Below are positions 52,038 through 58,135 of a stretch of 64,000 bases of DNA, piece after piece. The notes under the pieces were generated by a model. That model was not told where the DNA came from, did no database searches, and worked only from the letters and a program-made list of their open reading frames with translations. Source of the stretch: a virus; the IMG/VR virus record IMGVR_UViG_3300044647_001784, positions 1 through 64,000 of that record. One strand, written 5' to 3'. Positions within the stretch are counted from its first letter, which is position 1; each line of letters begins with the position of its first letter. The position numbers and the translations under genes were made by a program.

Positions 52038-52067
52038 AGTATAGCATTTTTTAATTAGTAAAGTCAA
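52038..52067 (-). promoter_or_regulatory. Promoter of the oxygenase cassette, apparently leaderless
   Basis: TTGACT (52062-52067), an 18-nt spacer and TATACT (52038-52043), with extended -10 AATGCTATACT. Seven nt separate it from the ATG at 52030. It begins inside the foot of the preceding terminator hairpin. Confidence 0.7.
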
Positions 52068-52101
52068 TAAAGGACGGGAGATTTCTCTCCCGTCCTTTAT
52101 T
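52066..52101 (-). terminator. Strong hairpin terminator after the FFAPPG-repeat gene
   Basis: A 16-bp perfect inverted repeat AATAAAGGACGGGAGA / TCTCCCGTCCTTTATT with a TTTC loop. It is the longest stem in the window and separates the repeat-protein gene from the oxygenase cassette. Confidence 0.87.
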
Positions 52102-52112
52102 TGTGTTTTATA

Positions 52113-52946
52113 TTAAACTGCAAAGACTCCTGGTGCTCCGAATCCTGGCGGTGAGAAGAATCCTGGCGGTGCGAAGAATGCTGGCGGTGCGAAGAATCCT
52201 GGCGGTGCGAAGAATGCTGGCGGTGCGAAGAATCCTGGCGGTGCGAAGAATCCTGGCGGTGCGAAGAATCCTGGCGGTGCGAAGAAACTTGGCGGTGCGA
52301 AGAATGCTGGAGGGAAGAATGGTGGTGCAAAGAATGACGGTGCTAATGTCGTAACAGTATTTGTGTTATTTGATGCTGCTGATCTTCCATTAGCATTATC
52401 TGCATAAACATTGTAGTACTGAGATGTACTAGCTGTATCTGATATTGATATAGATAAGTTAGTTGTATTTCCAGTTGTTCCATCATTACCTTGAACAAAG
52501 TAGTTGGTTATTGGCTTTCCACCTGTTGCAGGTGCTCCCCAGCTAACCGTATTTGCATTAACTCCAGCAGTTGCAGATGCGCTTGTTGGTGCAGCTGGCT
52601 TTGTTGTTGCTGTTGCTGATGCTGAATTAGAATCTGCTGATGTTCCATAAAGGTCAACTGCTTTTACTGTATAAGAGTAAGAAGTTCCACCAACTAGTCC
52701 AGTATTAGAGAAGGTAGTAGTAGGAGCACTTACTGTTCCTACCTCTACTCCACTTCTAAATATTTTGTATTGAGTTGGTGCATTTCCTGTTGCTGGTGCT
52801 GTCCATGACAGATTAATCATTCCATCGTTAAAGTTTCGTTGGTTATTAACGCCGTTCAAATGATCTGCTGCGGTTAGCCCAGTTGGTGCATTTGGGCCAA
52901 TGAAGTTGTCTTGAGCTGATGCTCTTCTGCCTATATTTTTTGACAT
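52113..52946 (-). CDS. FN3 virion protein with C-terminal FFAPPG hexapeptide repeats
   Basis: A 277-aa protein. Residues about 18-200 are two fibronectin-type-III-like domains (INLSWTAPATGNAPTQYKIF, SYSYTVKAVDLYG, then NTVSWGAPATGGKPITNYFV). The last about 78 residues are low-complexity: FFAPPG, FFAPPA, FFAPPS and FFSPPG hexamers, nine in an unbroken row, ending FGAPGVFAV. The repeat is Phe- and Pro-rich with Pro-Pro-Gly steps, so it may form an extended, polyproline-like rod that presents aromatic residues to the host surface. The same C-terminal motif ends the 58136-60535 protein. The gene lies directly upstream of the oxygenase cassette and ends at a strong terminator; AGGAGA precedes its ATG. 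Confidence 0.85.
   Translation of the reverse strand: MSKNIGRRASAQDNFIGPNAPTGLTAADHLNGVNNQRNFNDGMINLSWTAPATGNAPTQYKIFRSGVEVGTVSAPTTTFSNTGLVGGTSYSYTVKAVDLYGTSADSNSASATATTKPAAPTSASATAGVNANTVSWGAPATGGKPITNYFVQGNDGTTGNTTNLSISISDTASTSQYYNVYADNANGRSAASNNTNTVTTLAPSFFAPPFFPPAFFAPPSFFAPPGFFAPPGFFAPPGFFAPPAFFAPPGFFAPPAFFAPPGFFSPPGFGAPGVFAV
52143..52304 (-). repeat. Nine tandem 18-bp units encoding FF(A/S)PP(G/A/S)
   Basis: Nine consecutive 18-bp units (consensus on the plus strand TCCTGGCGGTGCGAAGAA) with only point changes, all inside the reading frame of the FFAPPG protein. The high nucleotide identity points to recent expansion by slippage or unequal crossover, so copy number may vary. Confidence 0.9.
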
Positions 52947-52966
52947 TTTATTCTCCTATTCCCCAA

Positions 52967-55258
52967 TTATGCTTTCAAGTCTCCAGCAAGTAACCATGTA
53001 TCTGTTGCTACCTTGGTTATTGTTGCTGATGAATATAATGCTCTTAGCTTTAGTCCTGGAGTTCTCAATATTGTAACTCCAGATGCTTCTGCAAATACTG
53101 CGTCTGCTCCAGCTGACTGGTAGAAGCTTATTGAAGTTCCTATTGGATAAGCTGTAGTTGCATTTGTAGGAACTGTAATTGTGTGTGCTCCAGAAACTGG
53201 AATTAACTGATCTCTTAGCGCTAATCCACCTGTTGATAGATTGTATGCTCCAGCAATTGCTGTTCCAATTACAGTCCGTGAAGGAACGCCTTCCTTTGTC
53301 TGAGTTCCATCTGTAAACGCTACACCTGCTGCTGCAACCGTTACTGTTCCAGTAAATGTTGGTGAAGCAATTGGTGCTTTAGATGCAAGACTGGTAGTGA
53401 CTGTTGTTGCAAAGTTTGCATCGTCACCTAGTGCTGCAGCAAGCTCATCAAGGGTGTTAAGGGCTGCTGGGGCTGCTGCAATTACTGCATTTACCTGAGC
53501 TGTTGCATCTGCAATTGCTTCTGACTTAGCAGTTGCTATTGCTGAAGCCTGTGCTGTGGATACTGGCTTTGATGCATCTGATGTATTATCAACATTTGCA
53601 AGGCCTACTGAAGACTTTGTAAGTGCTGCTACTGCATTTGCAACCTTTGTGTCTGCTGCTAATCCTGCTGCTGTAATTGCATCTGCTTCTGCAGTGTCTG
53701 CATAAGACTTTGTTGCAAGAAGTGCTGTATCTGCAATTCCATGAACATCAGTTGTATCTGATGCGTGATTTGAAAGAGCTGTTGCAGCTGATCCAAACTG
53801 TGTTTGAATTGAAGATGTAACTCCATTTAGGTAAGTTATTTCTGTTGAATCAACATTACCTATGGTTGTTGACTCTGGCAAAACAACTAGACCTGCAAAT
53901 GTTGGTCCACTTAGTGGTGCTTTGGCATCTAGTGCGTCTCCTAGTCCAGCAATCTTGGACTGTGCAATTTCTGCACCGTCAACAATTTTTGCATTTGTAA
54001 TAGACTGAGCAGCAATCTTAGATTCTGTAACTGCATTGTTTGCAATTTTTGTTTCTGTTATGGCACCGTCTGCGATTTTACCATTAACTACTGCATTGTC
54101 TTGAATTTTTTCGCTAGTTACTGAATCAACAGCTAACTTTACATCAGTTACAGAGCCAGTTGCAATTTTGTCAGTTGAGATAGAACTATCTGCAACTTTA
54201 TCGTTTGTTACTGAGTTGGTTGCCAATTTTTGTTCTGTTACAGAGCTATTTGCAATTTTTTGTGTTACCACAGCGTTTGCTGCAAGCTTTTCTTCTGTTA
54301 CTCCTTGACTTTCAATTTTATCAGTTGTAACTGCACCGTTTGCAATTGAAGCAGATATAATTGATGAGACTGGAACATCAAGTGTTCCAGTAAATTCTGC
54401 GTTATTTATTGTTGCGCTAGATGTTGCTTCCAATCTTCCAAGGGCTAGTGTGTCTAAGGATCCTTGAGCAAAATTAACTACAGTGGTTGGAGTATCTGTA
54501 ACTCCTTTGAAAAGCTTCCACTTGTCTGCTGATGCATCACGAACTAGTCCAGTGTGGTTTGCTACTCCAGTGTTATGGTTAGCAACAAATCCTAAGTCTA
54601 AAATGTTTGTTGTATTGTCTTTTCCAATTGATAGAAGTGCATCTTCAAAAGCAACATTTTGGGTATCAATAGTTGTGGTTGTTCCGCTTACAATTAAGCT
54701 ACCATTAATAACTACGTTTTGAGCTGTTAGATCTCCCTCTGTTGAAATATGTGTTGTTAGGCCTGTTAGTTTTAGTTGAGCTTCTGGAACTTTAACGTTT
54801 CCATCAAGTGAAGCAACTCCGTTTGCTATGCCTCTGTCACCTGTCTCTAGGTATCCTGACAATGAGCTATTTACTCCATTTACAGCAGCATCTGTGTAAC
54901 CTTCTGCTGCTGAAATAGCTGCTTCTCTAGCTGCTGATGCTTCTGATGTTGCAAACGCTTTTGTAGAAATAACATTTGTATCTACAGTTATTGTTATTGT
55001 GTTTGATCCATCATTATAGGTCTTTGTAAGACCTGCTCCCATTGAAAGAGCCTGATCTATAGCATCTTGTGAAATTTCACCAATTGCTGCTGTGTCGGCT
55101 GCTGCATATGAAAGAGCGGTCCATGTAGATGAACCATTACCGAATTTAAATTTATTAGTGTTTGTTTCAACACCCATTTCACCTGCAGCTAATACTGGAT
55201 TTGCTGCGGTCCATTCTGAAGATAAACCTCTACGTACTTGAATTCTTACTGTTGACAT
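52967..55258 (-). CDS. Tail fibre with Mtd-N-like start and repeat shaft
   Basis: A 763-aa fibre. The N-terminus IQVRRGLSSEWTAANPVLAA then GEMGVETNTNKFKFGN matches the Mtd N-terminal-type domain used to attach fibres to virions. A central segment (SLIVSGTTTTIDTQNVAFED) is shared with the 62649-63620 protein. Then come many short repeats of the SVT-x-x-KIA type, predicted to form a trimeric beta/helical shaft, and a C-terminal part with SPTFTGTVTVAAAGVAF and a putative binding tip. The 60545-62191 protein has the same N-terminal module. It probably builds a side fibre. Confidence 0.75.
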   Translation of the reverse strand: MSTVRIQVRRGLSSEWTAANPVLAAGEMGVETNTNKFKFGNGSSTWTALSYAAADTAAIGEISQDAIDQALSMGAGLTKTYNDGSNTITITVDTNVISTKAFATSEASAAREAAISAAEGYTDAAVNGVNSSLSGYLETGDRGIANGVASLDGNVKVPEAQLKLTGLTTHISTEGDLTAQNVVINGSLIVSGTTTTIDTQNVAFEDALLSIGKDNTTNILDLGFVANHNTGVANHTGLVRDASADKWKLFKGVTDTPTTVVNFAQGSLDTLALGRLEATSSATINNAEFTGTLDVPVSSIISASIANGAVTTDKIESQGVTEEKLAANAVVTQKIANSSVTEQKLATNSVTNDKVADSSISTDKIATGSVTDVKLAVDSVTSEKIQDNAVVNGKIADGAITETKIANNAVTESKIAAQSITNAKIVDGAEIAQSKIAGLGDALDAKAPLSGPTFAGLVVLPESTTIGNVDSTEITYLNGVTSSIQTQFGSAATALSNHASDTTDVHGIADTALLATKSYADTAEADAITAAGLAADTKVANAVAALTKSSVGLANVDNTSDASKPVSTAQASAIATAKSEAIADATAQVNAVIAAAPAALNTLDELAAALGDDANFATTVTTSLASKAPIASPTFTGTVTVAAAGVAFTDGTQTKEGVPSRTVIGTAIAGAYNLSTGGLALRDQLIPVSGAHTITVPTNATTAYPIGTSISFYQSAGADAVFAEASGVTILRTPGLKLRALYSSATITKVATDTWLLAGDLKA

Positions 55259-55288
55259 TATGCCACCCCTTTAATTTGATATATTGAA

Positions 55289-55297
55289 ATTATAGCA
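55289..55297 (-). promoter_or_regulatory. Extended -10 promoter element before the 763-aa fibre gene
   Basis: TGC plus TATAAT (-10 at 55289-55294) within AATGCTATAAT, the recurring element of this genome. No clear -35 is visible, which extended -10 promoters can tolerate. AAGGGGTGG precedes the ATG at 55258. Confidence 0.45.
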
Positions 55298-55319
55298 TTA
55301 AAACGATTATACTTGAGCA

Positions 55320-55682
55320 TCATGCTACTAACGCTCCTGAATCAAAAGTTATTCCGAATTCAGATGTTGATGGCTCTCCGCCAGATATGAACTTGTTTGT
55401 TCCTGTTGGAGTTACACCGTTTGCCTGAATTATATATGTTGGTTGACCATCGTAATCAATAGCCAATCCTACGTCCATAAATGTAAGCATGTTAGCTTCA
55501 TTTGGAATCTCTGAATATAAAGCAATAGGCTGCCAAGTTCCATCTATCTGAACCTTGAGCCTATTTGTTGTTGTATCAAAAGATATTGGGGCTGACCCTA
55601 AAACTATGTCTGTGTCAAACGTCGCAGTGCCTGCTACATTTAACCCGTTCTTTACTCTAAAATTTTTATTTACTGTTGCCAT
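55320..55682 (-). CDS. Small virion protein, 120 aa
   Basis: A 120-aa beta-rich protein. The opening VNKNFRVKNGLNVAGTATFD resembles that of the 468-aa coiled-coil protein upstream (VVKNFRIKSGLIVEGNTGTI), so both share an N-terminal attachment module. The rest (DTTTNRLKVQIDGTWQPIAL, GLAIDYDGQPTYIIQANG) has no recognised domain. It is probably a small fibre or decoration component. Confidence 0.65.
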   Translation of the reverse strand: MATVNKNFRVKNGLNVAGTATFDTDIVLGSAPISFDTTTNRLKVQIDGTWQPIALYSEIPNEANMLTFMDVGLAIDYDGQPTYIIQANGVTPTGTNKFISGGEPSTSEFGITFDSGALVA

Positions 55683-55713
55683 TTAAGTTCACATATCCCC
55701 TAATTGTTATTGT

Positions 55714-55736
55714 GGGGGATTTTTAAGGAATCCCCC
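55714..55736 (-). terminator. Possible hairpin between the coiled-coil and 120-aa genes
   Basis: Arms GGGGGATT (55714-55721) and AATCCCCC (55729-55736) with a 7-nt loop; CCCC at 55697-55700 could pair alternatively with the GGGGG arm. No T-tract follows, so it may be a weak terminator, an RNA-processing site or an mRNA-stabilising hairpin. Confidence 0.4.
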
Positions 55737-55751
55737 AAAACCTTTATTTAA

Positions 55752-57158
55752 TTATTTAAGAAGTGTTCCAGTTACTTTGATTGTTGAATCATTTACTGGA
55801 TCTACTCTTAGCTGAACATTTGCACCAGATACTGATGCTGTAATTGTGCCTCGTGCTCCATTAGTTCCAACGATTGCATACTCTGTAATTGCTACGTTGT
55901 CTGATGAATCTAGAGTTACTAGAATTTCTGATATTTCGTTGTGTGTTCCGTTGTCAATCTTAACAACAAACTTTCCTGAGCGGTAAGCCGCCTTTGGCCA
56001 CTCGTATGCAGTTACAACAACTGATCCAAGTGATGTTGATGATGCTGCAATTTGCTTAGCCTCATCATTAATGTTTAATGCTGTGAATGCTGTAGTTCCA
56101 TCTTGCTGTGCTGTATTAGCTGCTGCTGCTGTTGCTTCTGCTGCTGCTTGAGCGTCGTTAGCCTTAGATGTTGCATCTGCTGATGCAGTAGCTTCTGCTG
56201 CTGCTTGGGCTGCGTTAGCCTTAGATGTTGCATCTGCTGATGCTGTGGCTTCTGCTGCAGCCTGTGCTGCGTTAGCCTTAGATGTTGCATCTGCTGATGC
56301 TGTGGCTTCTGCTGCAGCCTGTGCTGCGTTAGCCTTAGATGTAGCGTCTGCTGATGCATTTGAAGCGGCAGTTGCAAGACTTGCAGTTACATCTGCTGAA
56401 TTAGCCTTTGTTGCTAATGCTGATGTAAGAGTTGTTGTGTAATTAGCGTCGTCATTTATTGCTGCTGCCAATTCATTTAATGTGTTAAGAAGAGCTGGTG
56501 CTCCATCTACTAATGAATCTACTGCATTTGAAATTGCTGTATTGCGGTTTGAAACCTCTGTTGATATTGCAGATGAAAGAGCTGATGCTGCAGTTGCTTC
56601 TGCTGCTGCTTGAGCGGCGTTAGCTTTTGTAGTAGCATCTGCTGCTGCTGCAGAGATTGCTGCAGACTGTGCTGCATTGGCCTTTGATGTTGCATCTGCT
56701 GATGCTGTAGCTTCTGCTGCTGCTTGAGCGGCGTTAGCCTTAGATGTTGCATCTGCTGCTGCAGTTGAAACTGAAGCTGCATCGCCTGATACTCTAAGTG
56801 CTGCTTCTGCGGCTACCTTAGTTGTAGCATCAGTTGCTGCTGCTGTAATTGCAGCTGACTGTGCATTTGAAGCTTTTGTGCTTGCATCAGTTGCTGCTGC
56901 AGAAATTGCTGCTGCTTCAGCTGCTGAAGCGGAACCGTATGAGTCAAATGTATTAGCATTTACTGTAAGGTTACCTGAACCATCTACAGAAAATACTCCT
57001 GTATCTACTGACTTTACAAGTGTAGCTCCACCAACGAGGTTGAGAATATAGGAATCTCCACCTGTTTCTGTAAGTATATTTTGACCACCGATTGTACCTG
57101 TGTTACCTTCTACAATGAGGCCTGATTTAATTCTAAAGTTTTTTACTACTGTTGCCAT
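55752..57158 (-). CDS. Ala-rich coiled-coil fibre protein with 19-residue repeats
   Basis: A 468-aa fibre. After an N-terminal module (VVKNFRIKSGLIVEG) comes a long Ala/Ser/Asp-rich region with repeats of DATSKANAAQAAAEATASA (19 residues), predicted as a trimeric coiled coil, interrupted by LLNTLNELAAAINDDANYTT. That interruption recurs in the 763-aa fibre (NTLDELAAALGDDANFATT). A C-terminal beta domain (AYRSGKFVVKIDNGTHNEIS) ends the protein and is related to the next protein (LFTYTFEENSGIISLRVTPV). It probably forms a long thin fibre shaft. Confidence 0.75.
   Translation of the reverse strand: MATVVKNFRIKSGLIVEGNTGTIGGQNILTETGGDSYILNLVGGATLVKSVDTGVFSVDGSGNLTVNANTFDSYGSASAAEAAAISAAATDASTKASNAQSAAITAAATDATTKVAAEAALRVSGDAASVSTAAADATSKANAAQAAAEATASADATSKANAAQSAAISAAAADATTKANAAQAAAEATAASALSSAISTEVSNRNTAISNAVDSLVDGAPALLNTLNELAAAINDDANYTTTLTSALATKANSADVTASLATAASNASADATSKANAAQAAAEATASADATSKANAAQAAAEATASADATSKANAAQAAAEATASADATSKANDAQAAAEATAAAANTAQQDGTTAFTALNINDEAKQIAASSTSLGSVVVTAYEWPKAAYRSGKFVVKIDNGTHNEISEILVTLDSSDNVAITEYAIVGTNGARGTITASVSGANVQLRVDPVNDSTIKVTGTLLK
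56110..56357 (-). repeat. 57-bp tandem repeats in the coiled-coil fibre gene
   Basis: At least four in-frame copies with GATGTTGC (or GATGTAGC) anchors at 56167, 56224, 56281 and 56338, exactly 57 bp apart, coding for the 19-residue coiled-coil unit. A second pair with the same spacing is at 56686 and 56743. Copies at 56224 and 56281 are almost identical, suggesting recent duplication. Confidence 0.85.
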
Positions 57159-57187
57159 TTATATGACTCCTCTTACTGCTTTTTTTG

Positions 57188-57745
57188 TTATGCCTTTAAT
57201 GCTGTTCTTACAAATCTTACTGCGATTTCACCAGAAACAGGGGTGACTCTTAAACTAATTATACCTGAATTTTCTTCAAAGGTATAAGTAAATAGGCTAT
57301 TGTTTGTGTTTGATATGATGTTAGACTCTGATACTAGCATGTCTGATCCAGATTGTGTTGCCGTGATCTCAGATGCATAAACATCTGCTCCCCTTGTAAC
57401 CTGAAGATTATATCTTACTGTTTTCCATGTATTTTTTGCAAATGAATCTACATTAGTTGCATTTTCAATTCCATAAACTGCAAGGTCGTTATTACCTTCT
57501 AGGCCAAGTAGCTCTATTACATTGTCTGTGCTGTTATCTAGGTCTCCTAGAATAGAAACTATATCGTTAATTTTATAGGTTAAAGAATCTGGATCTTGTG
57601 ACCCATCTATTCCTACCTTTATTTGAAGAGCTTCAATTGCATCATTTGCATTTGCATGTTGCTCTGAATGTGATGGCGCTGATAATTGATCAGTGCCGTT
57701 TGGATTAATTAATTCGTCTAGATTGTTTGGATAATTGGTGGCCAT
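57188..57745 (-). CDS. Virion structural protein, 185 aa
   Basis: A 185-aa protein. The N-terminal part (NPNGTDQLSAPSHSEQHANA, NDAIEALQIKVGIDGSQDPD) is a common virion-fibre attachment segment in phages. The C-terminal beta domain (WKTVRYNLQVTRGADVYASE) resembles the end of the coiled-coil fibre. It may be an accessory fibre subunit. AAGGGGG lies upstream of ATG 57745. Confidence 0.65.
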   Translation of the reverse strand: MATNYPNNLDELINPNGTDQLSAPSHSEQHANANDAIEALQIKVGIDGSQDPDSLTYKINDIVSILGDLDNSTDNVIELLGLEGNNDLAVYGIENATNVDSFAKNTWKTVRYNLQVTRGADVYASEITATQSGSDMLVSESNIISNTNNSLFTYTFEENSGIISLRVTPVSGEIAVRFVRTALKA

Positions 57746-57815
57746 TGGCTACCCCCTTGTGTAAGTCTTGTTACTTAGTCAATTATATCCTACAAATATT
57801 TATAATCCACCAAAT

Positions 57816-58052
57816 TTACCATTTATTTATAGGGCATTGAGCAGCAGAAAGCTTGGTTTTTAACTTCATTATACATCCGCATTTTTTGCATTGTGTAGTT
57901 AAGTCAATGAACTCTGGACAAGACCTACACACGCTATACCTTTGTTCTTGCAATTCATTTGGTGCAAAATCTGTGTTGGGGTTTAACAAATCCCAAGGCC
58001 TAGTGTCACCTAAGTTTTCTTTGTATTTTTCCCATGCACTTTTTTCTGTCAT
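57816..58052 (-). CDS. Small zinc-finger protein (DUF6171-like)
   Basis: A 78-aa protein with CRSC, CKKCGC and a final CPINKW, spaced as in small phage zinc fingers of the DUF6171 type, following an N-terminal WEKYKENLGDTRPWDLLNPN. It probably has a structural zinc. Similar genes sit among fibre genes in other large phages, but the role is unknown. A promoter is found in the 83-nt gap upstream. Confidence 0.68.
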   Translation of the reverse strand: MTEKSAWEKYKENLGDTRPWDLLNPNTDFAPNELQEQRYSVCRSCPEFIDLTTQCKKCGCIMKLKTKLSAAQCPINKW

Positions 58053-58087
58053 AGTTTAACTTTCTAGTGTTGTAAGCTTGTATTATA

Positions 58088-58117
58088 ATTTTAACATAAT
58101 TTACATTAATATGTCAA
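58088..58117 (-). promoter_or_regulatory. Promoter with overlapping inverted repeat
   Basis: TTGACA (58112-58117), an 18-nt spacer and TAAAAT (58088-58093) with extended -10 TGTTAAAAT. The -35 lies within the inverted repeat TTACATT-N8-AATGTAA (58101-58122), a possible operator. It would transcribe the small zinc-finger gene and genes downstream. Confidence 0.6.
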
Positions 58118-58135
58118 TGTAAGTTTTATATTTGT

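Noticed and set aside
52143-52304. Regular short repeats as a CRISPR array
   Set aside because: Units are contiguous without unique spacers and lie in a protein-coding frame.
52097-52354. Overlapping open frames on both strands rich in HRQDSS and LAVRRI repeats
   Set aside because: They arise because the 18-bp unit is a multiple of three and lacks stops in several frames. Only the minus-strand frame with FN3 domains and a ribosome site is credible.
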